Assembly (NCBI GenBank): GCA_018398575.1
Contig: JAGTXZ010000010.1
Span: 2,728,001 to 2,792,000, forward strand
Length of the DNA stretch: 64,000 bases
Reading direction: 5' to 3'
From: Ampelomyces quisqualis
Taxonomy: Eukaryota > Ascomycota > Dothideomycetes > Pleosporales > Phaeosphaeriaceae
Position 1 is the first letter of the stretch, and every line of letters begins with the position of its first letter. Under the pieces are notes generated by a model. That model was not told the origin of the DNA. It made no database searches and saw only the letters and a program-made list of their open reading frames with translations. Positions 1 to 10,882 of the stretch are shown here, piece by piece. The position numbers were made by a program, and so were the translations under genes.

Positions 1-215
1 AGTTATTATAGGTTTTTATTACAGAACCTAAATAGGTACCCCTAACCTAACTACAACTAAACCTCTACCCAAATTAAATAGTAACCTAACCTAAACCTTA
101 CCTAAACTCTATAGAAACTAAACCTAAACACTACCCTAGCCTCTAAGTAACCCCTACTCTACCCTACCTACCCTGTGCTTAACTCTAACCTAACCCCTAC
201 CTACAGGCAGGTACT
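1..215. other. C-rich, CCTAA-rich edge sequence
   Basis: The plus strand is strongly C-rich and G-poor, with repeated irregular CCTAA, CCCTAA and CTAACC motifs separated by 5 to 15 bases. No reading frame is recognisable. It could be a degenerate telomere-like or subtelomeric tract, or a C-rich low-complexity piece of another repeat. It borders the point, near 215, where the minus-strand integrase of Gypsy-A stops being recognisable. The units are too irregular to call a telomere. Confidence 0.35.
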
Positions 216-2037
216 CTAAACCTATTTACTAGCGTAGCTAAGACTAAGTCCTTACTTAGCCTATTTGTTATAACTATTAAGTAGCGCATGCTATAGCTTA
301 GCAGAAGCCTAACAATAAAGTCTATAAACTGTTCCTTCTAGATCTAGTGTAGAAGCAGGAGTAGTTAGAGTAGTCTCTGTTTTAGTTTTCTTTAGAGTTT
401 AGTTTAGCTACATATTATACAGTTTTGTATATACTATCTAATGCTTAATAACATACTAGGCCAAAAGTAATCCTAGGCAAGTATAGCGTAGGTATTTTCT
501 CTTTCTAAGTATCTAGTAAGTAGAGAGTTATAGCAGTTGCTAATAATCTTAGTCTATAGTTCTTTATTATAGGGTACCTATTTCTACTCTTTATAGAGTA
601 GCTAGTTACAATTGCTTAGTAAACACTCTATAAGAGATACTTTAAAGCTAAAGTTAAGGGGAAATTTTCTATATCTTAGCTAAATAGCTTCTTATACTTT
701 TATATATGCTTTGTCTTTAAGAATTACTAAGTCCTATATCTGTTTTATATTGTTATGTTAGGCTAGGTCCTCTTCTAACAGATTATAGAGCTACTTCTGT
801 CTCTCCTAATTATAAGGACGTTCTATCTTCTTTCTAAAAGTATCTACTCTTCTATTGTCTTTATCTGCAGGCGCGTTTTTAGAGTTAGAGTTCTTCTTCT
901 ACTAGCCTTACTTAAAGTATTTATTATTCTACACTCTTTATAGGTTATAGACGCTTAGAAATTAAATGCTCTTCTTGTTAGTTGCTTTATTAAGTTTACA
1001 GGCAAGGAATAGAAGTTAGAACGTTCTTAATTATAGTTGTTTATTAGCTCTGCTCTATAGAAGGTTCTGTTCCTTTCTTAACAGAGTATTAGCCCTACTA
1101 TTTACGTTACCTAGTTAATATTAGAAGGTTATATTAAAGAAACTAAAAAATCCTGCCTATTATACATACTGTTCTATTAACAGGCACGTTATTGTAAAAT
1201 ATTCTAAGTTCTTATAATTAGTTAACACAGTAAAGTGTTCTACGCGTTAAAGCTTAGTCTTCTATTACTTAAGGCATTTAATAACTACTAACAGTTCTTT
1301 ATTATGTATAGTATAGTTAACTTTAGCTGCGTTATTCTTAGAGGAATAGTAAGCTACTACTTAGAGTAGTCTATTTATTCTGTACTAAGATAGTACTCTA
1401 CCTATTAACTATCCTAAAGCGTTGCATTTAACTATAGTCTTAAGGTCTGCATTAAAGTTTACTAAAGATAGTTTAGCAATAAAGGCCTTCTTAAGCTTCT
1501 AGAACGCAGCTTATTGCTCTATCTCCTATTTAAAGTTTATATTCTTTCTAGTAAGCTAAGTAAAGAGTGCAGCTAGTTCTAAGAAGTTTCTAATAAACTA
1601 GTAGTAAAAGTTAGCAAATCTAATAAAGCTATGTACTTCTTTTATAGTTTTTAGTAGTTTCTAAAACTTAATAGCCTTAACCTTTTTAAGGTCTATACTT
1701 ATCTCTTTTCCTACTTTAATAATAAACTTAAAGTATTTTATTCTTTTTACTCTAAACTTGCTCTTTTCTATATTAAGATGCAGTTCTATAGTACTAAGCT
1801 TTTGTACTACCTGCTTTACTTTCTCCTTATAGTCTAACTTAGAACTACTAGTGTAAATAAGTATATTATTAATATACGTAGAATAGAAGTTGTTAAGGTA
1901 TTTATAGAGAGTCTAGTTAATATAACGCTAGAAGGTACCTACAGCGTTTGTAAGTCTAAAGAGTGTTACTAGCTATTTATATAGGCTAAAGCGCGTCTAG
2001 AATACTGTCTTCTACTTATTGCCTTTTGCTATTCTAA
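215..2037 (-). pseudogene. pol: Gypsy-A pol, 3' half: reverse transcriptase, RNase H, integrase start
   Basis: Read on the minus strand from 2037 downward. The reverse transcriptase resumes with RIAKGNK, a stop, KTVF, then LVTLFRLTNAVGTF (canonical MPFGLTNAPATF) near 1930-1990. The catalytic box reads YINNILIY near 1855-1880, where YVDD would be expected. RNase H follows (NYTIHNKELLVVIKCL, TNYKNLEYFT; about 1140-1330). A lysine-rich linker leads to the integrase zinc-binding region (NSLLTRYLERENTYAILA, then QNCIICS; about 380-530) and the first core motif, FIDFIV, near 310. Recognition stops near 215, so the DDE core and C-terminal domain are missing. In-frame stops sit where Trp and Gln codons are expected. 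Not functional. Family assignment is secure; the left boundary is approximate. Confidence 0.85.
2033..2037. repeat. Left target-site duplication of Gypsy-B (decayed)
   Basis: TCTAA flanks the left LTR; the right flank at 8845-8849 is CTTAA. On the minus strand these read TTAGA and TTAAG, each one transition away from TTAGG. TTAGG also restores the reverse transcriptase reading KI-RIA across the insertion point. Confidence 0.6.
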
Positions 2038-2510
2038 TGTTACAAACCTCTAACAGGAAACACAAGACGTTATAAATAAACAAGAGAACAGGTTGCAAAG
2101 ACTTAGACCTAGTGCAGGAATATAGCACGCTAAGCATGTTACGTAACCTTCTTATTAGTCTTACTTAGTTTTACTATTTCTTGTAATAAGAAACTATAAG
2201 AATCTGCAATAATAATTAAGAATAATAAGAACTATAAGAAAGACTAAGTATATAGAAACTATAATAAACCCTTATAGATTATTATGTTTAACTTATGTTT
2301 TAATAAATAACTTATATTACAAACGCTGAAGTTAGTAACTAGCTATTTAACTATTGTTACTCTTTTAGAAAGCCTTAGCCTTTACTGTCTTAGTAATAAT
2401 ACCCTCTGTATCTAAAGCAACTCTGCACTTATCTGCAAAAACAACCTTTGCTATACCTCTAGTCTATACTAGCATTCTTATTATTTACTACTAGACTAAC
2501 AGTCTTAACA
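2038..2510 (+). repeat. Gypsy-B left LTR
   Basis: This 473 bp repeat begins TGTTACAAACCTCTAACAGG and ends AGTCTTAACA. It matches 8369-8844 along its whole length. The differences I see are almost all C/T or G/A, mostly ACA against ATA and TGC or TGT against TAC or TAT. TGTTA and TAACA are the short terminal inverted repeats. Confidence 0.93.
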
Positions 2511-2690
2511 CTTTAAACACTCTTATAATAAGCAGCAATATTGCAATAGATACACTTAAGTATTCTTAAGTAGAACAACCTAGACTTAAGGTTAATAAAC
2601 CTAATCTCTACTATAGAGACTGCAACAAACTTAAGACCTAGATTCTCTAGTTTAATAGGCACTTCTACATAAAAGAAGACAAGATTAAGA
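2511..2690 (+). other. Gypsy-B leader between left LTR and gag
   Basis: About 180 bp with no recognisable frame. A primer-binding site is expected immediately after 2510, but I could not match one to a tRNA by eye. RIP would have altered any TGG in it. Confidence 0.4.
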
Positions 2691-4600
2691 ATAATAATAA
2701 AGTTATTCTTACTATAACTTACACAAAAGGCAACGCTAAGAAATAGGTACTTCTAATTATTTAGAAATATATAGATAATAATATTACAGACGCAGACAAC
2801 ACTAACCTTGTAGAAGACTAGCACGCGTTTAAGACACGCTTGCAGCAGATCTTCTTACCTCTTAAGGAATCTGTAATTGCAGAACAAAAAATCTAAAGTC
2901 TAAAACAAACCTAATTAGCTGCTAACTATACTAATGTTTTTTAATAATACGCTAAACAAATCTAGTAGAATAACACTACTCTAATACGTATGTACAAGCA
3001 AGGCCTTAAGGCTGCTATATAAGCTAAACTTATGCGCAGCAGAACATATATTACTACTCTTAAAGAACTTTAGAATAAAGTTATTTGCCTAGATAATAAA
3101 CTCTATAAATTAGTACTTTAAGATAAGTTATACTCTTTATATTTACTATAAGGATATAAAGAATTTTGCCTAAACAAAAGATATTAGAGACAAACACAAC
3201 TAAACAAAGAACAACAGCGCTACTACTCTAGACAAAAAACTTACTAACTACGCTTACTAGAAGTATACTTAAGATACAGACCTAAAGCTATACACTAGGA
3301 CAACCTTAACAAAGGCCTAGAATAAAAAGGTTACTTAAAGAAACAACTATAAGAGAATAGGCTTAATAAGAACAAGATTACTTATTATAACTATAATAAG
3401 GTTAGACATTATATATAAGACAGTTGCTCTAGAAACAAAGTTATATGCTAGCTTAACGTGTTAACTAACGCTTTAGAGAAAGACGTTAAAGAATAGATTG
3501 TAATTAACAATTAACCTACTATCTAAACAACTAACAGACTACTAATAGTAGGATAGACAAAAGACACTTCTACTATATTATCTAATAACTAAGTCTTAAC
3601 TAACGCTGTGTTGTTATACAACTAGGAATAAGACTATAATATTAAACAATTCTAATAGATAGGATTACTTCTACTGCAAACGCAACAAAACATTTACAAC
3701 TAGTATAACTAAACTAACAAAGTTAACTAAAAACATATAGAATAATATTACTAATCTCTATAAGTATGTTATACTCTCTAAATAAACAAGTACTCTCTAA
3801 ATATAAATAGAGTTACAGAGAGAAAACAATTGCTATACTTAGAAAACAGAATCTAAGAGACATAGAATCTAAAAGAGATAGCAAGAGTCTATAATACTTA
3901 GGAAGACTAAGAACTTACACTAGACAAGCTAGACATATACTTACTACTAGCTAGCTCTAAACTAGTGCGCTAGAATACAACAGTTAGAGGACTGTGTTAA
4001 AAGGTAGACGCAGATAGACTATATAAGACGTGCTGTAACTTACACACAAAGCAGACATACTTTACTAATAATAGGTAAGTATTAGTACTAAACTCTATAC
4101 TTGTAGAATACTAGAATAGGAAGGCAAACAAATTATATTAAATCCTGCTTATAGACAGATATCTACAGGATTCTTATAATCTAAAACATAGACTTCTATT
4201 ATAGACAGCGTGCAATAGCAACTACTACCTAATATATTATAGTAGTAAAGTTAACTAATACTTTTCTTAGTAAAAGAAACTTTGTAAGTACTAATAGTAC
4301 AATTACTCTAAAGATACCTGCGTAAATTACCTATATAACAAATAAAACATAGAAAGTTTTCTTAATATATTAAAAGAAGAAAGCATATCTAATAGAATGC
4401 CTGTTAACAGCAGCTACATAAACTACACCTAGCAGTTCTACTTATAACTAGAGTGTAAGAAGCACTATAACAACAAAGAAGCTAATAGATATAGAAAGAA
4501 TAAGTCTTTTTTAGAGTTAACTCTAGACTCTAGAAAGAGACCTAGAGCTGCAACGCAATTAACTCTGCTAAGCTTATTAAACTTATAGTAAGAGTTAATA
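2690..4600 (+). pseudogene. gag: Gypsy-B gag, with two zinc-knuckle-like motifs
   Basis: Structural nucleocapsid polyprotein of the retrotransposon. One frame (codon starts = 2 mod 3) runs about 630 codons if TAA/TAG are read as former Gln or Trp. The N-terminal half is helical and Gln/Lys/Leu-rich (for example LKAAIQAKLMRSRTYITTL near 3010-3060). A CCHC-like knuckle lies near 3383-3425 (YYNYNKVRHYI, then stop-D; the Tyr codons TAT are probably former Cys TGT). A second lies at 4283-4321 (CKY, two stops, YNYSKDTC), matching CQxYxH-type knuckles with Cys and His changed to Tyr. Pol continues in the -1 frame. The start codon was not identified. Gag identity rests on position and the knuckles. 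Confidence 0.7.
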
Positions 4601-7600
4601 GAAAAAGAATAAAGGCGCTTCTAGATTTAGAATTGTAAGTAAACTATATTTTAGGCAATACCTTGTTAAGAGCTAGGCTCTAACCTTGCTAGAAATAATA
4701 ATTATATAAACTTTATATTGCAAATAGAGAGTAGATACTTAATAAGTTACTTATTAGATATAAAACTACTACAGAACTTAACATCTAAGGAACTAAACAG
4801 GAAATATACCTAGACGTCTTTAGATTAGCTACCTATAACATTATATTAGAACTTTTATAGTTTAGAGAGAATAGCCTACAAATAGACTAGGAAAAGAAAT
4901 CTATCTCTCTAGAGAATTATAACAACACAATAGATTCTAAGCCTGCGCATTAGTAGCGTTTAATAGTAGATAAGAAGATAATTAACAATATTGCTTTAAC
5001 TAAGACGCAGTTAAAGATACAACTAGTTAACTTAAGCAATTAAGAAAGAAATACTAATATATTACAAGTTTTAGAGAAACGTGTAACTCTTAATATAATT
5101 AAAGAATATAGAAAGTTTAAGAAACTATTCTTAGAAGAAATAGTTCTTAAAGCACTACTTAAGCATTAGGAGTAGGACTACAAAATTGTCCTAGAAGAAA
5201 GGAAAAGGCTAACCTTTAGACTAATCTACAAATTATTAGAAAAAGAGCTAGAAGCACTCTAAGAGTATATCTTAGTAAACCTAAAGAAAGGTTTTATTTA
5301 AGTATTAGAATTACTAGCTAGATACCTAATTATATTTGTACTAAAGAAGAGTAGTAAACTACAACTATGTATTAACTTTTAGAAACTTAATAACATTACA
5401 GTTAAGAATTAATACCTACTACCTAATATTTTAGAACTATAGAATTAACTAGCTTATGTAAAGATCTTTTTAGTATTAGATCTAAGAGGCGCGTACAACC
5501 TTATACGCATAAAGAAAGGCAAAGAATAAAAGATAGCGTTTAGAATACACTACAGCTACTATAAGTATCTAGTAATACTATTTAGTCTTACTAACGCCTA
5601 GCAACGTGTTAAGCACTTATTAACAATATGCTTAGAAAATACCTAGACATATTTATTATTGCTTATCTTAATAATATCTTTATCTATTTAGAAAATAAGA
5701 AAGAATATATAAAACATGTTTATACAATTCTAACACTACTAGAAAAGTTTTCTTTAGTAATAGACTCTAATAAATGTAAATAGTACTAGAAAGAAGTAGA
5801 ATTTCTAGGATATATAGTTAGAAAGAACAGAGTACAAATAAGTAAGGATAAGATTAAAGTTATTAGAGATTAGCTAACGCCTACTACAGTAAAGGATATT
5901 TAATCTTTCTTAGGCTTTGTTAACTTTAATTAATAGTTTATATAGAACTTCTTACTAATTGCTACGCTACTTACTAAACTTACACAAAAAGACACACTTT
6001 AGAAATAGATAAAAGAACAAAGCTAGGCATTTAAGACGCTTAAAGACGCTTATATAGTACTACTTGTCTTTATTGCATTTAGAAGCAGAAAGCTGCTTAG
6101 ATTTAAAACTAACGCATTAGACTTAGCAATTAGAATGTATGCAAAATAAGAATAAGATAAAAAATAGTATCTAATAGCCTACTACTTACAAAAGTTTACA
6201 CTACTAGAAGAAAATTACAACGTATATAATAAAGAACTACTTGCAATTGTAGTAGCACTTAAGGATTAGAGAATCTACGCAGAAAGCTGCTTAGATCTTA
6301 TAATATACTTAGACTACAAAAACCTAACAACCTTTACTACTACTAAAGTACTTAATTAAAGACAAGTACAATAGTTAGAGATGTTAGAACAGTACAAGTT
6401 TAAAATTGTCTATATACCTTAAAAAGATACTAGTAGAGTAAACACTCTTAGCTAAAGATTAGATATTACTAGAACTAAAACTATTAACAGCTTAAGTATT
6501 CTTAAAAGACAAGATAATAGATCTTTTAGACTAGTAAGATACATTAATAATCTAACAAGAAAGATTAGAATTAATATTCTAGAGAAACTACAGGAATTAG
6601 TTATACAACAAAACTATAACAATATAGTACACAGTTATCCTAGAGTAAGCTAAACTATAGAACTAATTTAACAGAATTACTAGTTTAAGAACATAAAGAA
6701 TAAAGTAAGCGCTTATATTAAGAAATATACAGACTGTTAACGCAACAAATACAGTACACACGCGCCTTATAGAGAAATGCAGCTAATAGAGCTTCTAACT
6801 AAGCCTTAGACTAACATATTAATAGACTTTGTAACAAGACTACTACTATTAAAAGACTCTGCTACAGGATTAGCTTATAACGCTATTATAGTTATAGTAG
6901 ATTGCTTTACAAAATACGCTATAATGCTACTCTTTTAACAAGACTACACAGCTGTTTAGCTAGCACACGTACTTAAGAATAGACTTATTAGATACTATAG
7001 CATACTAAAGTTAATTATTAGCAATTAAGATAAACTCTTTACGTTAAATTATTAAACTACCTTAATAGTAGAAATTGAAACGCAACAGAAGCTATTAACA
7101 GCTTATTATCTCTAAACAAATAGCTAAATAAAAAGAATAAATAGAAGTATAAAGACGTATCTTAAGATATATAGCAACTTGTAACAAACAAATTAGGTTT
7201 TGCTACTACTAATAGCATAGTTAGCCTACAACAACAAATTATCTAAAGCTATAGGTAAGACGCTATACTTCGCAAACTACAGATAACATCTAAATCTCTT
7301 TACAAGAACGTTACCTAGCCTAAAGGCTAAAGCTGCTATATAGACAGCAGAAGAAATAAAAAAAACCTATACTAAAATAGAAGAACAAATATAACACACT
7401 TAGACGCAAAGTATCTTATATGTTAACAGAAAACAAAAAACAGCACCTTAGCTAAAAGAGGGGGATAAAGTGTATCTTTACACTAAAAACCTACACACAA
7501 AACAACTAAGCAAAGAACTTAACTATGTTAAAGTTAGACTGTTTTTAATTTTAAAAAGAAACAAACTAGTTACATATATACTTAAGCTCTTACTAGATGC

Positions 7601-7830
7601 AAAGATCTACCCTAGATTCTACGTAAGCCTACTAGAACTAGCCAACCTAGAAACACTGTTATAGTAAACCTTTTGCTATAAACTTAAAGAAGAAAATAAA
7701 TTTAAAGTTAAAAAAATATTAACACACTAAGATAACAACTATTAAAAGAAATACTTAGTTAAATAGTTAGAGTATAACAACTTAGAAAATACATAAGAAC
7801 TAAAGACAAACTTTACAAATTACTAACTAC
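4600..7830 (+). pseudogene. pol: Gypsy-B pol polyprotein
   Basis: Copies element RNA into DNA and inserts it in the genome. Domains in order: aspartic protease from about 4615 (ALLDLEL, then NYIL; the DSG triad is lost); reverse transcriptase about 5285-5890 (LVLDLRGAYNLIRIKKGKE at 5475-5530, YLVILFSLTNA near 5565-5600, active site AYLNNIFIY at 5661-5687, where YLDD has become YLNN by two TGA-to-TAA changes); RNase H about 6060-6480 (NYNVYNKELLAIVVALK); integrase about 6600-7300 (DFVTRLLLLKDSATGLAYNA, then VIVDCFTKYAIMLL, and later NRSIKTYLKIY); then the C-terminal domain and chromodomain. The frame shifts by one base at about 5605-5620 within reverse transcriptase, an indel in addition to the many stops. 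Non-functional; family certain. Confidence 0.93.
7452..7830 (+). pseudogene. Gypsy-B integrase C-terminal domain and chromodomain
   Basis: Last part of pol. The stretch 7470-7664 is one of the few stop-free pieces of the window and is in the true frame. It reads DKVYLYTKNLHTK, then NYVKVRLFLILKRN (the GPF/Y-type module, Gly and Pro lost), then KIYPRFYVSLLELA. After a stop near 7665 the frame continues through KKILTH, stop, DNNY, stop, KKYLVK, stop, LEYNNLENT at about 7710-7795. This fits a chromodomain core (YLVKWxGYxxxENTWE) with both Trp codons turned into TAG. Chromodomains tether integration complexes to methylated histone H3 in chromovirus-type elements, which fits a heterochromatic location. 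Any short product from 7470-7664 would be a fragment. Confidence 0.85.
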
Positions 7831-8310
7831 TCTTAGTATACTATTACTGTGCTACAGGGCAGAACAAGAACTAGACTCTTCTAGAATTAATAATTAATCT
7901 ATAGCTTAGTTTAACAATTCTAGGGCATCTAACTCTTTTAAAATTAGCACACTAGTATTAAAAATACGCTGCTCCTCGCAATAAAGAGCTAGCTTCTGCT
8001 TTTATATATAGCGCAGTCTGTTTTAACGCGCACACATCTAGAGTACTACTAACTCTGCCTCTGTCTTATCTGTTGCTAACGCAGCTTCTTTTAACTCCTC
8101 CTGCTATTCTAACTCTTTTAGTTGTTAGTCTAGCTTTAAAAAATCTAGCAGTAAGATATCCTGCAGAATACACTCTTTTGCACCTATAGACTTATAGTTT
8201 TTACACTTCTTGCTTAACAACAATAGCTTGCAAGGCAAGCCCTTCTAAGAACATTAAGCGTAGGCTACTATAGCAAAAAATTCTTTGTTGTTAATACAAT
8301 TACCTTAAAA
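7826..8310 (-). pseudogene. Antisense zinc-cluster frame in the 3' region of Gypsy-B
   Basis: Between pol and the right LTR the plus strand holds no frame, but the minus strand holds one of about 150 codons with few RIP stops. It starts with a cysteine cluster (YA, stop, CS, stop, KGLPCKLLLLSKKCKNYKS at about 8270-8190; Tyr codons are probably former Cys). A Glu/Leu/Ala-rich segment with coiled-coil character follows (KELE, stop, QEELKEAALATDKTEAEL near 8060-8130), then RIFNTSVLILKELDALELLN near 7905-7965. The cluster resembles CxxC-x5-C...CxxC zinc-binding arrangements. Antisense frames downstream of pol occur in some fungal gypsy families; the role is unknown. Start codon not identified. 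Confidence 0.6.
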
Positions 8311-8340
8311 ACAATAGTAATATACAGCCTAAGAACTTAT

Positions 8341-8368
8341 AAGGATATAAGAATAAAAGAGAAGGATA
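8341..8368 (+). other. Gypsy-B polypurine tract
   Basis: A 28-base run made almost entirely of A and G (with four T) directly precedes the right LTR at 8369. This is the expected position and composition of the primer for plus-strand DNA synthesis. Confidence 0.75.
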
Positions 8369-8844
8369 GTGTTATAAACCTCTAATAGGAAACACAGGAC
8401 GTTATAAATAAATAAGAGAACAGGTTGTAAAGACTTAGACCTAGTGCAGAGACATAGCACGCTAAGTATGTTACGTAACCTTCTTATTAGTCTTACTTAG
8501 TCTTACTATTTCTTGCAATAAGAAACTATAAGAATCTGCAATAATAATTAAAAACAATAAGAACTGTAAGAAAGACTTAGTATATAGAAACTATAATAAA
8601 CCTTTACAGATTATTGTATTTAACTTATATTTTAACAAATAACTTATGTTACAGACGCTTAAGTTAGTAACTAGCTATTTAACTATTGTTACTCTTTTTA
8701 GAAAGCCCTAGCCTTTACTGTCTTAGTAACAATACCCTCTATATCTAAAGCAATTCTAAACCTATCTACAAAAACTAACCTTAGCTGTACCTCTAGTCTA
8801 TACTAGCATTCTTATTGTTTGCTACTAGACTAACAGTCTTAACA
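8369..8844 (+). repeat. Gypsy-B right LTR
   Basis: This 476 bp repeat begins TGTTATAAACCTCTAATAGG and ends AGTCTTAACA, the counterpart of 2038-2510. The two LTRs differ by scattered transitions and about three bases of length, so Gypsy-B inserted long enough ago, or was RIPped strongly enough, for both LTRs to diverge. Confidence 0.93.
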
Positions 8845-8849
8845 CTTAA
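8845..8849. repeat. Right target-site duplication of Gypsy-B (decayed)
   Basis: CTTAA, counterpart of TCTAA at 2033-2037. The pair differs at two positions, both transitions. Confidence 0.6.
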
Positions 8850-9960
8850 TTTTATAGAACGCCTAGATAACGTTAACTTTTGTAAACTACTTAGCTTCTA
8901 AAATCTAAGCTAGTGTTTTCTATATAAGAGGTAAAAAGTACTAATCTTTTCTTATTGTAGTATTTAGGGCACAATAGTCTACGCAGAACTAGAGGCCTTT
9001 GCCTAGTTTCTTTGCAAATAGAACAGGCTTTAAAGCGCTAGAACAGCTTACTTAGATAAAGCCTCTATCTAAGCATAACGTAAGTTTCTTGCATAGCACT
9101 AAGAGCTCTTTTTTAGACGTACTATAGAGTAGTTCTTAAGAGACTTCTACTAGCTTTCTATCTTTCTCTATTAGTTCTATTAAGTAGTTAATAGATAGCC
9201 CTCTCTAAAAAGGTAGAAGGTTAGCCTCTATCTATAGAAAGACTTTATATTTATCTTTTAAGTATTCTAAAAGCATTTCTCTAGAGTCTATAGAAACTTT
9301 TATTTTTAGAGCTTTCTAGATATCTACTAGAAATACTGCATATAGGCAGATAGACTTATTCTTCTGTACTCTATTAATCTAAGCAGAGTATACTACTACT
9401 TTAATATTTTGCAGAGAAAAAGGCTTTTTCTCTTCTTAGCTCCTTACTCTTGTTTCTATAGAGTAGATATATACTAATTTTTTTGCTAGAGCTGTAGTAA
9501 CATTATGCTAATCTATTTAAGAGCAGCCTAATATTAAGTTATACTTATTATCTCCTTCTAATTTATAGGCCTAAATAGTCTCTTTGTGTCTATTTATGTT
9601 AATCCTTATTTTAACTGCTACATTTATCTAGGTCTAGGCGCCTGTAATGCCTATAATCTCTCTTAAAGTTACTTTTATACACTTTAACTTATTCTTATAG
9701 ATAAATTTTACTAAAGTAATAGCGTAAGTAAAGTAACCTGTGTTAATTAATATAAATATAGTTACTAATTTATTAACAATTATATGTATAGTAATAGGTT
9801 TCCTATCTAGCTATCTTCTTTAGAATTATTAAAATTTCTTTTTCTTTTCTAGTATTAAATTACTGCACTTTTGTCTGCGCCTTTAGGCAAGAGTTACTTG
9901 TTTCCTAAGCTTGTGTCTTTAGAAGTACTCTCTACTTTATTATCTAGTGCTTTAGCTAAA
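8845..9960 (-). pseudogene. pol: Gypsy-A pol, 5' half: protease and start of reverse transcriptase
   Basis: Minus strand, read downward from about 9960. A protease-like region occupies about 9450-9900, followed by the reverse transcriptase N-terminal part. The latter ends with FTKVNVI, a stop, AFYKIK at about 8890-8845, the FTKLDLxxAFxxIRI motif. The frame is cut here by Gypsy-B and resumes at 2037 with RIAKGNK. The matching Gypsy-C segment at 47885-47935 reads FTKVDII, stop, AFYKIRIAKEDK, which confirms the join. Stops replace Trp and Gln codons throughout. Pol is in the -1 frame relative to the gag zinc knuckle. Confidence 0.85.
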
Positions 9961-10880
9961 GCAACCTTAACTAGCTTTATAAGTAAAAATAAGTTACACT
10001 TACTAGCGTAATGTCTAGACTTGCTATAGCGCAGGCATAAATTGTTCTGCCTTTTATAGAACCTTTCTTCCTTTATAGCCTACTTTACTTTTTTCTTATT
10101 ATAAGAGGTTTTATTAGGCCTTTCTAAGTAGCCTTTTGCAAGCTTCTAATCTATAAGTTTTCTAGCGTAGCTCTTTTTCTTTAGGTAGTTGCTACTAAGT
10201 TTAGCCTAGAACAAATTTTCTTTAATAACTACTACCTAGTCTATTAAGTTGTAGATACTCTACTCTACTTAGGTATTTACTAAGATTATCTAGTCCTGCA
10301 GATCCTGCTATATAGTACATAAGTACCTTATTTTTAAGTTTATCTTATTATCCTCTTTACTTGCGTTATAGGCTAGCCTTATAAATTCTGCGTTAAAGTT
10401 CTATAAAGAAGTTTTGTTTTGTTAGATTGTTTAGAGCTTCTTTTAAGCCTTCTCTACGTGTAGTTTATTCTTCAATTAGTTATTAAGGAACTTCTATAGT
10501 TTAGGAGCAGGTCCTAATAGGTTTTGTGTTATCTAGAACAGAGGTATATTTACAGCTGTTCTCTTAAGGTAGTTAAAGATATATTTTACTTAGAACTCTA
10601 AACCTACACTATTATACTCTAGTTTATACTTTATCTAGGTCTAGAATATATAATACTTTCTCTAGTTTCTACTAAAAGCTTCTAGGTCTAGAACTTTGTA
10701 AGTTTTTTAAATAGGTAGGTTTTTAGTAGGAGTGTCTAAATAGCTAAAAGAGGCAGAGAAAAAAGACTAAGTTATAAGTCTTGCAATTTGTTTCTATAGT
10801 AATCTTACAAGCTCTATTAGATCTAGTCTAGGTTCTACTAGGGTTTTCTCTTTATCTGTCTAAGATAGCCCTGCGTTGCT
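9960..10880 (-). pseudogene. gag: Gypsy-A gag, N-terminally truncated
   Basis: Nucleocapsid polyprotein remnant on the minus strand. From about 10850 down it reads LDLIELVRLL, stop, KQIARLIT, then KTYKVLDLEAFSRN and YYIF. This aligns segment by segment with Gypsy-C gag (LVLLVRNLQEQVARLTA, KTYKVLNLEAYKGD, YYIF). A zinc knuckle lies at about 9997-10040: CLRYSKSRHYASKC, a CX2CX4HX4C motif with the second Cys changed to Tyr. The N terminus is missing because similarity ends at about 10880, where the 16.5 kb unit begins. Confidence 0.8.
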
Positions 10881-10882
10881 TA

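Larger units (their letters stand above)
2038..8844 (+). mobile_element. Gypsy-B: complete Ty3/gypsy chromodomain retrotransposon
   Basis: A 6807 bp element with LTRs at 2038-2510 and 8369-8844, gag, pol (protease, reverse transcriptase, RNase H, integrase, chromodomain), a minus-strand zinc-cluster frame after pol, and a polypurine tract just before the right LTR. LTR ends are TGTTA...TAACA. Domain order (integrase after RNase H) and the terminal chromodomain place it among Ty3/gypsy chromoviruses. It sits inside the reverse transcriptase of Gypsy-A in the opposite orientation. It is fully inactivated by RIP-type stops and the reverse transcriptase active site is mutated. Confidence 0.93.
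215..10880 (-). mobile_element. Gypsy-A: LTR-less Ty3/gypsy remnant, split by Gypsy-B
   Basis: Minus-strand Ty3/gypsy relic in two pieces, 8845-10880 (gag, protease, start of reverse transcriptase) and 215-2037 (rest of reverse transcriptase, RNase H, start of integrase). The 6.8 kb between them is Gypsy-B. Removing Gypsy-B restores a continuous reverse transcriptase frame. Both outer ends are truncated: integrase stops near 215, gag stops near 10880 where the 16.5 kb unit begins, and no LTR is visible. Its gag and pol resemble those of Gypsy-C region by region, so the two belong to the same lineage. All frames carry many RIP-type stops. Confidence 0.85.
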
